From: CAWABB01 sp963701735
Lineage (GTDB): Bacteria > Bacteroidota > Ignavibacteria > UBA10030 > UBA6906
NCBI GenBank assembly: GCA_963701735.1
Contig: CAVPBI010000026.1
Coordinates: 372,001 to 436,000 of the forward strand
Direction of reading: 5' to 3'
DNA length: 64,000 nt
Within the stretch, counting starts at the first letter, position 1; every line of letters starts with the position of its first letter. Made by a program: the position numbers and the translations under genes. Of the stretch, positions 38,216-47,448 are shown piece after piece. A model generated the notes under the pieces. The model was given only the letters and a program-made list of their open reading frames with translations, did not search any database and was not told the DNA's origin.

Positions 38216-39863
38216 TCAGGACGGACTCGCCCCATCCGCAAGCATAACAGCGAGCAGCTCGTCCCGCCCGTAGAGGTCCGGCCGGAAATGCATGGCTCCG
38301 TCGTCCCCCACCCAGGCGGTAAGATAGATAAGATACACGGGGATGGGCTTCCTCAGCGCCACGCTCCGCTCCTCCCCTGCGGCAAACGCCTCCGCCAACC
38401 GCTCCTTGTCCCAGCGCGGCGATTCGCCCAGCAGATAGGCCGCGAGGTCGCGGGCACGCTCGACCCTGACGCATCCTGAGCTGTACTGGCGTTGCTCTTT
38501 GCTGTACAGGCTTCGCTGCGGCGAGTCGTGAATGTAGATGTGCTCGTCGTTCGGGAACAGGAACTTCACCCGGCCCAGCGCGTTGGCGGGTCCGGGCTCC
38601 ATCCGGAGATTGTACGGCATCGTCCTGGCGGTCCATCGCGCCCATTTCACCGAGTCCGGATGGATCTCGCGCGCTTCCTTTCCCCACCCCCGATACACCT
38701 TGATGTTCTTCTTCTTCAGATACTCCGTGTTCTTCGCCAGCTTCGGAAGAACATCCTCGTCGACCACCACGGGCGGCAGGTTCCACGCCGGGTTCAGCAC
38801 GAGCGAGGTCATCGTGTCGACAAGGACCGGCGTCTGCCTGCCCGATTTCCCGACCACGGCGCGCGTCGAAAAGACGACCGAGTCCCGCTCCACGACACGC
38901 AACACAGCTTCGGGGATGTTCACAAGAATATAGCGCGCACCGAAATCCGCTGGGAGCCAGCGTGCCCGTTCGAGGCTCAACTCGATCTGGCGGATGCGCC
39001 CCTCCACCGGGACGTTGAGCTCGGCAAGCGTGGGCTTGTCGACCTTTCCCGTCGCCTTGAGACCGTTCAGGCGCTGGAAACGCTCGACGGCGGCTTTGAG
39101 CTTCGCGTCGAACGCCGCCGAATCCGGTCCCTCGACGTTCAGTTGCAGTCGCCTGCGCACCATCGTCACGCGAGTCCCCTTGCTTCCAGGGGCGAGTTCG
39201 GCACCGTCCGGGATCTGAATCCATCCTCCCGCCGCATACATGGCCCGGTATTCCCGGAGCGCACGCATCAGCCTCTGGTAGATGGGATGCCTCGCCTCCA
39301 CGGAACGCACCGCTTCGCCGGGTCCTTCAACCTCGAGACGATTCACGAGCCCTTCAACAAATCCGGAGAGCGTGCGGAGCGACAGGCCATTCAGGTTCTA
39401 ACCGGTGAGGATCAACCCGCCCGAACGACGTATGCCTGGCGAATCGAAGGAACGATGATGTCAGAGCGAGGTCGAGCCGGGCCGCTTCGCGTGCACGCTG
39501 CGAACGATCCGTCTTCGAGACCTCGTGATAGTCGGCGAGCAGCGCTTCGAGTTCCGCAGGATAGTATTCCCTCGGCTCGAGTCCCTGCAATCCCGAGGCG
39601 CGGAAGAGACCCAGCAACTCCTCTCCCGCCGGCGTCAATCCGCCTTCAAGGACCCATGCGGGGGAGTAACCGCGAAGCTCGTAGAACTTGGCTGCCTCAA
39701 CGGACCCGTCGCCTGACTCGACCAGGTCTGCCACGGCGAAGGATTCATCGACGGCGATAGATCGGAGCACCGGGCTGACCAGGTCCCCAAAAGGCAGGGG
39801 CGCCGGCTCGGGCCTGGTGAATCCGATAAGGATGAAGAAGAAAGAGATAAGAGGTATCGACAT
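38216..39863 (-). CDS. L,D-transpeptidase, YcbB/LdtD type (frameshifted)
   Basis: Makes 3-3 cross-links in peptidoglycan. A signal peptide (ISFFFILIGFTRPEPAP) leads into a scaffold domain with AWVLEGGLTPAGEELLGLFR, a peptidoglycan-binding domain (VTMVRRRLQLNVEG, FQRLNGLKATGKVDKPTLAE) and a YkuD domain. The catalytic site is HIYIHDSPQRSLY then QYSSGCVRVERARDLA, with Cys as nucleophile. One extra base at 39398 breaks the frame; removing it restores HRLNLNGLSLRTLSGFVEGL. The corrected length is 548 residues, normal for the LdtD class. It is oriented with the RND operon but 260 bases upstream of the adaptor. Confidence 0.92.
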
Positions 39864-40188
39864 TCTACCCTGAAAAACCTTCCTGAGCGAACATAGGTTC
39901 CAACACGCACAACCTGCCCGGATGAGGCATGATTGCGGCCGGGCGCCGGACGGTTGCCCGCAAGGCCCGTGAGAAGTCAGTTGGCAGAAAAATGCGGGAA
40001 ACGGCTACAGCCCCGCTGAATGCGGGAGTCTTCCCTGGTGCGATTGGATCCACCAGAGTATGCGAAGGAAAGTATGTACAATATCAAGCGGAAGAAATGT
40101 GACAGGCAGGCACCGCGATGTCCGGTGATCGACGACATCTGTCACATTGTCAGGAATATGCTGCGAAAACGAGACGAAAACGGTACTA
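39864..40188. other. Intergenic region upstream of the L,D-transpeptidase
   Basis: 325 bases without a supported gene; short open frames here have no protein-like features. It holds the inverted repeat at 40096-40148, which is annotated separately. Base composition is less GC-rich than in the neighbours, so it should include the L,D-transpeptidase promoter, but no consensus element stands out. Confidence 0.4.
40096..40148 (-). terminator. Putative terminator hairpin after the sorbosone-type dehydrogenase
   Basis: Perfect 10-bp inverted repeat AATGTGACAG (40096-40105) / CTGTCACATT (40139-40148). A nested GATGTC/GACATC pair lies inside. It begins about 40 bases after the dehydrogenase stop on the same strand. 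Only a weak T-rich stretch (TTTCTTCC) follows, so a regulatory site is also possible. Confidence 0.5.
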
Positions 40189-41323
40189 TCAGCCCTTATA
40201 GCTGATGCGGTAGATCTTCCCCGCATAGTCATCTGAGACCAGCAAAGTGCCGTCGGGCATCACCAGGACATCGACCGGTCTGCCTGACACCTCGCCACCC
40301 CTCAGCCAACCCACGGCGAACGGTTCATATGAGACGACCTTGCTCCCCTGCAATTTGACGAGGGTGAGACGGTAGCCGATCGGCGCGGACCGATTCCAGG
40401 ACCCGTGTTCGGCTATGAATATGGCGTTCCGGTACTCTGCCGGAAACTGCTTTCCCGGTGTAGAATCTCATGCCGAGAGAGGCGACGTGCGGTCCGAGCT
40501 TCCGCGCCGGCGGCGTGTAGTCCTCGACACGCTTCCCTTTTCCGAACTCCGGATCCAGGATGTCGCCGCCGTGGACGTACGGGAAGCCGAAGTGCATTCC
40601 GGCCGCGGGGGCGCGATTCAGTTCATCGGGCGGCTGGTCATCCCCGAGCCAGTCGCGGCCATTGTCCGTGAACCACAGCTCCTCCGTTTCCGGGTGCCAG
40701 GAGAACCCGACGGTATTCCGAACGCCGCGCGCAAAGAGTTCGAGATTCTTCCCGTCGGGATCCATCCGCATGATGGACGCGTAGCGCCTGTCCCCCTTCT
40801 CACACACGTTGCAGGGAGCTCCGACCGGGACGTACAGCTTGCCCTCCGGGCCGAACGCAATGAACTTCCAGCCATGCGACTTGTCCGTCGGGAAGCTGTC
40901 GTTGACCACGACCGGCGTGCGCGGCGCCCGCAGATTCTCCTCGATGGCATCGAACCGGAGCACGCGGCTGATCTCCGCGACATACAGCGCGCCGTCCCTG
41001 ACTGCGACACCGTTCGGAGTATTGAGATCCTCCGCGATGACGATTGTTTCGTCGGCCTTCCCGTCGCGGTCGCGGTCGACCAGTGCCGTGACGGTCCCCC
41101 GCGAGAGCGATCCGACAAACACGGTCCCCTTCGGACCGATCGCAAGTGAGCGGGCCTGCTCGACATCGGCGAAGACCTCGATGGAGAATCCGGGAGGAAG
41201 GACGATGTGATCGAGCTTCGCATCGTCGGGCGGCGCAGCTGGGAGCGCGGCGCCAGCCGGCGACACAAACGCCACCGCGACGAGCGCGAGGATGAGCGCG
41301 CCGGAAATGGTCGGTCGGATCAT
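40189..41323 (-). CDS. Sorbosone/glucose-dehydrogenase-like beta-propeller, secreted (frameshifted)
   Basis: Periplasmic six-bladed propeller of the L-sorbosone/PQQ-dependent sugar dehydrogenase family. A signal peptide (GALILALVAVAFVSPAGAA) is followed by HIVLPPGFSIEVFADVEQARS, VGSLSRGTVTALVDRDRDGKAD, NTPNGVAV, GVRNTVGFSWHPETEELWFTD and GMHFGFPYVHGGD. One extra base near 40451 breaks the frame. Removing it gives KQFPAEYRNAIFIAEHGSWN and an end at SYKG*, for 377 residues. As given, the sequence also fuses this frame to the upstream metallophosphoesterase, which I treat as an artefact. The cofactor and substrate are not proven. Confidence 0.83.
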
Positions 41324-41349
41324 GGCTATTCCATGTTCAGTGCAATCCG

Positions 41350-42619
41350 CTAGGCGGGCAACGGCGGCCGGACCGCTGGCGAGCGTAAAGAGGGAGATCT
41401 CCGGCCTCACAAGCCTGATCGGAACGCCAACCATGCCAACGCCCACATTCACATACAGATACCGATCCTGCTCGAGATACAGCCCCCTCGCATATTCATG
41501 GATCAGATAGACCGGGTTGAGATTGATTCCGTACATCTGGATCCCCACCTGACCGCCGTGCGTGTGTCCGGCAAGTGTCAGGTCGACGCCTGCGCGTTTG
41601 CTCTGCCGGAAGACATCCGGCCTGTGCGTGAGGAGGACGCTGAACATCTGCGGATCGACGCCGGTCAGCGCTCCCGGAAGGTCGGAAAAATTCCGATCCC
41701 CTTTGCCTTCGTCGTCGACTCCGACGAGTGCCATCGATTCCCCGTTGATGCGAAGGATGCGATGCTCGTTTGTGAGCACGTTGATGCCGCGGTCGCGCAT
41801 GGCCGCCGCCACCTTCGGCGCGGTGGCATAATGGTCGTGGTTTCCGAGCACCGCATGCACTCCCTGCTCGGCGCGCAGCATCTCGAGCGCCCGGTGGAGC
41901 GGCTCGATCTGCGAGTCCGCGTTGTCCACCTGGTCGCCTGTCATGACGATGATGTCGGGGTGGAGCGCGTTCACACGCTCGAAGATCTCGCGCATGTTCC
42001 GCTCGGTCATAAACATGCCGGAGTGGATGTCGCTGATCTGCGCGAGCGTCAGGCCGTTCAGGCCGGAGGGCAGCCCCGGAAGGGAGAGCGTGATGCGGTT
42101 GATCGCGTAGTCGCGCGCCGTTGCGGCGGCGCTGATCGCAGGGATGGCTCCCATGGAGCCGGCCGTGGCAATTCCCGCGACCTTCAGAAACCGGCGGCGG
42201 TCCGCGTCGAAATCCGCGTGGGACTCACCCGCCGCACGATCCGCGGCAGCCGGCGCCGGCCGGAGCCACACGGTGAGCGCTTTGAGGCCCGACCATACCA
42301 GCATGGCAAGGTCACGCACTGACACGACCAGGAATGCGAGGACGATGGCAGCGAAGATGATCGCGCCCGGATAGATCACCAGGGCTTGAACCAGGGGGGA
42401 GTCATAGCCGCCCAACTCGCTGTATGCAAACCGGAGGAGGAACAGCAGGTTGACTGCAATGAGAACAGCCTTTCCGCGGCCGAGCCAGGCGGTAACCCGC
42501 CCGGGATGGGCAGCGCGGTGCGCCCAGGCCTTGAACAGCCGAAACAGCCGCCACTGCATCAGGCCAAACAGGGTCAAAATCGTCCCAAAGAACACCAGAA
42601 ACAAGACAACTCGATTCAC
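41350..42619 (-). CDS. Membrane-anchored metallophosphoesterase with Tat-like motif
   Basis: Four N-terminal hydrophobic segments, a twin-arginine-like stretch (RRRFLKVAGIATAGS near residue 143) and a calcineurin-like phosphoesterase domain. The metal-binding motifs are ISDIHSG, MTGDQVDN, LGNHDHY and LAGHTHGG. It resembles YaeI-type phosphodiesterases. In the raw sequence the frame runs on into the sugar-dehydrogenase gene as one 764-residue product. Dropping one base near 41353 exposes a TAG at 41350, ending the protein at AAVAR* after the normal family C-terminus (PEISLFTL), for 422 residues. A true fusion cannot be fully excluded. Its substrate is unknown. Confidence 0.85.
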
Positions 42620-42683
42620 GTCACCCTCAGGCGTAATGTCTTCCCATCAGAACGCGGAAAACGTCCGAGAAGTTGCACGAGGG

Positions 42684-43679
42684 TTATTCTCGCCCCCCGG
42701 CCATGGCGGCGTCAATAATGCGCTGATTTGCCAGCCCGTTTTCGCCCGTGAGTTCCAGAGGGGTCCCGTTCAGGACCGCATCGCAGAAATGGGAGACTTC
42801 GGCCACGTAGAGGTTTGGGACCACGATCGGCTCGGACCTCGTCTCGATCCCCCGGTCATCCCTGCCAAGGGCCAGATCCAGCCGGCCATTGATATCGCCG
42901 GCCGTGAAATCGGCGGCGGAGAGCATACCGTCGTCGCCCACGATCTCGATGAAGCGGCGGCGAACCGGCGACCGGAACGAACAGATGACCGACGCGAGCG
43001 TGCCGCGGGAAAACCGGAGCGCCAGGTGGGAGGTCGCCTCTGTTCGTTCCTGCGTGGGGGGCGGATCGAGCGCCGCGGCGGTGTGCACCACCTCGTCCTC
43101 CAGGACGAACCGGAGCGTATCGATGCAGTGCACGGCGACGTCGAACACGGGACCGCCGCCCGCAAGCCGGCGGTCGTACAGCCACGAGCGCTGGCTGAGG
43201 CGTGCGTCATAGATGAATTCCGCCCGTGCGGAACGCACGGCGCCGATGACCCCGGATCTCAGGACCTCGCGAATCCTGATCGCCAGGGGCGACAGGCGGA
43301 TCATGTGCCCCACCATCAGCTGCACGCCGTTCCGGCGGCACGCCGCGACCATGGACTCGGCCTCGGCGGTGTTCATGGCCATCGGCTTCTCGACGATGAC
43401 GTGCTTCCCTGCCTCCGCCGCGGCGATCGTCTCGCGGCAGTGGGCCACATTCGCCGATACGATGAAGATCGCATCGACATCCGGATGCCGCACCATATCC
43501 TCCACGCTGGCGAACCCGTGCGGCGCCCCCGCCGCCGCGGCATTGGTGCGCGCGCGCTCGGCGGACCTGTTCTGAACGGCGACCAGCCGCGCATTCTTGA
43601 CGTTCTTGATCGCGGGAGCGATCGCCCGGGCGGCGAAGCTGCCGAATCCGGCGATCCCGAACCTCACGGGATGATTCAT
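42684..43679 (-). CDS. Gfo/Idh/MocA-family oxidoreductase
   Basis: NAD(P)-dependent sugar or cyclitol dehydrogenase fold, 331 residues. The Rossmann domain opens VRFGIAGFGSFAARAIAPAI and contains VEDMVRHPDVDAIFIVSAN and the family motif AGKHVIVEKPMAMNTAEA. The C-terminal beta-sheet domain has RSWLYDRRLAGGGPVFDVAVHCIDTLRF, with the usual catalytic His. It starts 21 bases downstream of the MFS transporter gene and is likely co-transcribed. The substrate cannot be assigned. Confidence 0.92.
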   Translation of the reverse strand: MNHPVRFGIAGFGSFAARAIAPAIKNVKNARLVAVQNRSAERARTNAAAAGAPHGFASVEDMVRHPDVDAIFIVSANVAHCRETIAAAEAGKHVIVEKPMAMNTAEAESMVAACRRNGVQLMVGHMIRLSPLAIRIREVLRSGVIGAVRSARAEFIYDARLSQRSWLYDRRLAGGGPVFDVAVHCIDTLRFVLEDEVVHTAAALDPPPTQERTEATSHLALRFSRGTLASVICSFRSPVRRRFIEIVGDDGMLSAADFTAGDINGRLDLALGRDDRGIETRSEPIVVPNLYVAEVSHFCDAVLNGTPLELTGENGLANQRIIDAAMAGGRE

Positions 43680-43700
43680 GACGGACTCACGATGAGTGGA

Positions 43701-45008
43701 TCAGGCGCGCGCGGCTGCACGCGCATCAAGCCGGCGCACAATCCTGGCATACAGCAGCAGAGCGAGCGCCGAGAACAATCCGATCGCGGCGAAGTAGTAC
43801 CAGATATGATGCGACCGGTCGTACGCGTGGGCGAGAGCTTCGGGGGACAACGTCGCGGGGTCGGGCGCATACGCCGCCAGCAGATACCCTGAGATCCCGA
43901 AGCCGAGCAGCGATGAAACGAACGAATGAAGGTGGCTGAACCCGAGATAGAGGCCCTCCTCCCCCCTGGGCGCCTGCAGCGAGAAGAACTCCAGGTACCG
44001 CGGGGAGATGAACGACTCGGCAAGCCCCTGGACCACGATGCCCGCGATCAGCACGATCGTAATCGGGTGCGCCGTAACGCCGAAGGGAAGCTGCACGGAA
44101 GTTCCGAACCAGGATTCCAGCAGAGAACTTGACGCCATGCAGAGCGCGGAAAACGGCATGAGAAACATGCCGACCGCCATGGAGGTCACTGCCAGCCTCT
44201 TGCGCATGAGATGCGTTACAAGCAGCACGGTGGTGACGACGACGAACGGATTGACGTTGGCGATCCACTCGGGCGAGGCCTCCTTGCCCACGGTACGGAG
44301 CACGTACTTCGGCATCGTCGCATACATCTGGTGCTGGATGATCCAGAACCCCGCGACGATCAGCACCAGCGTGATGAGCCGCGGGCTCGTAAGGATCCGC
44401 ATCAAGCCCTGCCACAGCTCGCCGAACGTCTTCCCTTCCCCTCTGATGTCCACGTTGCGATAGAACAGGTAGACGGCGACAAGCGCCAGCAGGGTCATCG
44501 CAGCGGCGTAGTAGTTGATCGCCTCCAGCCCGAGGTTGATGCGGAGCGGATACGCAATCGACTTGCCGGAAAAAGCGCCGACGTTGACCATGCCGTAGAA
44601 GATCGAGAAGGCCCGGGCGCGCGTGCCCGGCTCGCTGGTCTTGGCCACCGTGCCCGTGATGATCGACTTGATGAATGAGCCCCCGAACATCAGCACCACC
44701 AGCGCGGGGAGCACCGTGGTTTTGTACGGCGCGGCGCCAAGCGTGAAATAGCCGATTGTCAGGAGCGAAAAGGCGAGGATGATGGCCTTCCGGAAGCCTA
44801 TCCGGTCCGCGAGCGCCCCGGCGAACGGCGGGAGGAAATACAGGCCGGCGGAGAACACGCCGCCGATCCAGCCGGCGGCGATATCGTCAAATCCGACAAT
44901 ATTGGTGAGGTAGAGCGTGAGCGCGATGAAAACGGCGTAGTACGCCGCACGCTCGAAGAGCTCGACGATGTTCGCCGTCCAGAATGCGCGCGGAAAGTTC
45001 CAGGACAC
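43701..45008 (-). CDS. MFS transporter (peptide/POT-like)
   Basis: About 12 membrane helices in 435 residues. The N-terminal WTANIVELFERAAYYAVFIALTLYL carries the ERxxYY-like signature of proton-coupled oligopeptide (POT) transporters. Other helices include DRIGFRKAIILAFSLLTIGYF and the C-terminal SLQAPRGEEGLYLGF, also POT-like. It starts with GTG at 45008, 33 bases after the permease gene. Substrate unknown; peptides are the best guess. Confidence 0.85.
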   Translation of the reverse strand: MSWNFPRAFWTANIVELFERAAYYAVFIALTLYLTNIVGFDDIAAGWIGGVFSAGLYFLPPFAGALADRIGFRKAIILAFSLLTIGYFTLGAAPYKTTVLPALVVLMFGGSFIKSIITGTVAKTSEPGTRARAFSIFYGMVNVGAFSGKSIAYPLRINLGLEAINYYAAAMTLLALVAVYLFYRNVDIRGEGKTFGELWQGLMRILTSPRLITLVLIVAGFWIIQHQMYATMPKYVLRTVGKEASPEWIANVNPFVVVTTVLLVTHLMRKRLAVTSMAVGMFLMPFSALCMASSSLLESWFGTSVQLPFGVTAHPITIVLIAGIVVQGLAESFISPRYLEFFSLQAPRGEEGLYLGFSHLHSFVSSLLGFGISGYLLAAYAPDPATLSPEALAHAYDRSHHIWYYFAAIGLFSALALLLYARIVRRLDARAAARA

Positions 45009-45041
45009 CCGGGGTTCTCGTGCTGGATGGAAGACGTGACG

Positions 45042-46496
45042 TTAGTCGGGAACGCGGACGGGCATGGGAATCACACTCGAGCGACGGATCCGGCGTGCCT
45101 TCAATGCAAACAGGATGACGGCCGGAATCAGGAAACTCGCCGCCCCCAGCGTGGTCTTCACCTCGAAGTTCCAGACGTCGCTCACGCCGGCGGGAGGAAT
45201 GAAGGCGAGCAGGACTCCCGCGAGTGTCACGATGAACCCGACGACCCCCATCGCGAAGACAATCGGCGTGGATCGGAAGAACCCCTCCCCTGCGGCGTAG
45301 CGTGCCGGATCGCGACGAATGACAACGAGCGCCGCGAACATGTAGAGATACGGAATCAGCTGAAGGATCACCGTCGTCTGGAGCAGGACCATGTACATGT
45401 CGCGCACGGACGCGCCGATCGCGCTGATGACAATGAAGAGGCTCGACGCGAACGCCTGCACGATCAGCGACACGTGGGGCGTCTGAAATCTCGGATGAAT
45501 TCTGCCGAACGCCGCGGGAAGAAAGCGATCGATCCCGATGACGAACGGAATCCTGGCCGACCCCGCGAGCCAGGCAGAAGCATTGCCCGCGGCGTTCAGG
45601 CTCATCAGAATGGCGACAGGCACGACGACCCAGAGCATGTTCAGCTGCTCCGCCGTGCGATGCACGCCCTGCAGGATGCCGTCGATGACGCCGATCTCCG
45701 CTGCCGGGATGCTGGCCTGCAGCGCCGCAGTGGCGACGAGGTACAACACGATCGTCACCCCCCCGGCAAGTACCACCGCCCGCGGGATGATGCGGCGCGG
45801 CTCCTTCAGTTCGTCCCCCATCACGGAGCCGAGCTCGAGACCGACGAAGTTGAGGCACACCACGCTGAGCAGGGAGAGCGTCCGCCAGTCGCTGAACGCC
45901 ATCGCCATCGATCCGCCGTCCAGCGGGTTGGCGAGGCCGTGCGTGCGCGCGGCCACGACGCCGACCGCGACCAGTATCGAAGCGGTCAATGCCGTGCCGG
46001 CGACACCCAACGCCTGGATGATCGACGCGAAGCGAAGGCCGACGATGTTGAACCCGGTGATGATCCAGAGCAGCACCAGAGAGATCAGCGACATCATGAA
46101 CGGATCATCGGCCAGGCCGGACGTGGCATCACCCCCTACGAACGCCGCGAACCCCACGATATAGAAGAGCAGCGTCGGGATGTAGAAGATGTTGTTCGTC
46201 CAGTAACACCACCCGGAAAGGAACCCGTGGAAGTCCCCGAACGCCCGCTTGCTCCACGTGTAGATTCCCCCTTCCTGAGGAAATCGACTGGAGAGTTCAA
46301 TGACGGCGATCGACTGAGGGAGGAAGAAGAAGACGAACCCCAGAATCCAGAAGACGAACGCAGCGGGGCCGATACTGCCTACGACGGGAATGCTGTTGAG
46401 GTTGACGAGCGCCGCGACGAGGAAGAGCGACAGTCCTGCGAGTCCCAGCACGCGGGGAAGATGGGGTTGTTCGGCGTTCAATTTCTGTCGAGGCAC
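45042..46496 (-). CDS. APC-family amino acid permease
   Basis: About 12 membrane helices with the APC signatures: VLGLAGLSLFLVAALVNLNSIP, SRFPQEGGIYTWSKRAFGDFHGFLSGWCYW, LNFVGLELGSVMGDELKEPRR and MSLNAAGNASAWLAGSARIPF. The start is uncertain. GTG 46496 has AGAAGG touching it, TTG 46484 is also possible, and the frame is open to 46646 without protein-like sequence. From 46496 the product is 484 residues. It precedes the MFS and Gfo/Idh genes on the same strand. Its substrate is an amino acid or amine, not specified by sequence. Confidence 0.87.
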   Translation of the reverse strand: MPRQKLNAEQPHLPRVLGLAGLSLFLVAALVNLNSIPVVGSIGPAAFVFWILGFVFFFLPQSIAVIELSSRFPQEGGIYTWSKRAFGDFHGFLSGWCYWTNNIFYIPTLLFYIVGFAAFVGGDATSGLADDPFMMSLISLVLLWIITGFNIVGLRFASIIQALGVAGTALTASILVAVGVVAARTHGLANPLDGGSMAMAFSDWRTLSLLSVVCLNFVGLELGSVMGDELKEPRRIIPRAVVLAGGVTIVLYLVATAALQASIPAAEIGVIDGILQGVHRTAEQLNMLWVVVPVAILMSLNAAGNASAWLAGSARIPFVIGIDRFLPAAFGRIHPRFQTPHVSLIVQAFASSLFIVISAIGASVRDMYMVLLQTTVILQLIPYLYMFAALVVIRRDPARYAAGEGFFRSTPIVFAMGVVGFIVTLAGVLLAFIPPAGVSDVWNFEVKTTLGAASFLIPAVILFALKARRIRRSSVIPMPVRVPD

Positions 46497-46714
46497 CCTT
46501 CTGAAGATTGTGCAAATATCATCGTTCAGAATTGAAAATGCAATATCCGGAGAGAAATTTCCTGAGTGAGGAAGAGGCGGCGGTGGTGGACGGTGGGAGT
46601 CAAGGAGAGACGGACATGGAAACGAGGCGGCGGTTGTGGACGTCAACCCGGGGGACTACGACCGGCGCGAATGCGCTGACTCTGTCTGTGCCTCGACGGG
46701 GGCTGTGCGAAGGT

Positions 46715-47209
46715 TCAACCCGCCGCCCGGCTCCCCATCTGCTTGTCGAGCATATACAGTGCCGTCCCGGAGTCGCCGACCAGCTCCAGCGCCGCGATGA
46801 TTTCACCCGCGTTCCGTTCCTCTTCCACCTGCTCCGTGATGAACCACTGCAGGGCCACCTGGGTGGCGTAGTCGTTCTCCTTGGAGGCCAGCGCGTACAG
46901 CTTATTGATGGCGGCAGTCACTTTCTTCTCGTGAGCCAGGACCTGCTTGAACACATCCAGCGCCGACGCGTACTTTACCGGCGGTTTGTCGATGCTCTGG
47001 AGGACCAGCTTCCCTCCCCGCTCCAGAACCATGTCGTACAGCTTCATTCCATGCCCGACCTCTTCCTGCCATTGAATCCGCAGCCATTTCGCAAAACCGG
47101 GCAGATTCCTGCCTTCGCAGTAGGCCGACATGCCGAGGTAGATATAGGCGGAGTTCAGTTCGAACGCGAACTGGTCGTTGATGGCGTCGTTCAGAGTTGT
47201 GCTCAACAT
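46715..47209 (-). CDS. ftnA: Ferritin
   Basis: Non-haem iron-storage protein of 164 residues. The four-helix bundle and diiron ligands are visible: DQFAFELNSAYIYLGMSAYCEGRNLPGFAKWLRIQWQEE, with Glu then EEVGHGMKLYDMVLERGG, and FITEQVEEERNAGEIIA near residue 130. ATG 47209 (MLSTTLNDAIN) is the family start; the frame is open to 47251. It is followed by no partner gene. Confidence 0.95.
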   Translation of the reverse strand: MLSTTLNDAINDQFAFELNSAYIYLGMSAYCEGRNLPGFAKWLRIQWQEEVGHGMKLYDMVLERGGKLVLQSIDKPPVKYASALDVFKQVLAHEKKVTAAINKLYALASKENDYATQVALQWFITEQVEEERNAGEIIAALELVGDSGTALYMLDKQMGSRAAG

Positions 47210-47322
47210 AGGGTGTAGTCCTTCCTCATGTGCGTTGATACAGGGGTACAAACGTGCGGTGGATCAAGCTACCAAGCCATGAGGAGAGAAGCAAGCAGCC
47301 GGCTGCACGCGCTGAAGAGATG

Positions 47323-47379
47323 GGCCCGCAGCGGTTTCCCTGGCCCGCAGCGGTTTCCTTGGCCCGCAGCGGTTTCCCG
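47323..47379. repeat. Three tandem copies of a 19-bp unit
   Basis: GGCCCGCAGCGGTTTCCCT and two near-identical copies start at 47323, 47342 and 47361. They lie in the gap between the divergent ferritin and aminopeptidase genes, about 70 bases before the aminopeptidase ATG. Confidence 0.9.
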
Positions 47380-47448
47380 GCCCTCGCCGGGTCGGCTGAC
47401 CGGACCGGACCCGATTGCACGTCGGCCTTCCAGGTTGTATCTTTCGTC

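Noticed and set aside
42450..43892. 480-codon plus-strand open frame
   Set aside because: Antisense to an intact Gfo/Idh/MocA gene; biased composition and no domain.
45027..46535. 502-codon plus-strand open frame opposite the amino acid permease
   Set aside because: Extremely Asp/Glu/Arg/His-rich antisense shadow of a membrane protein gene.
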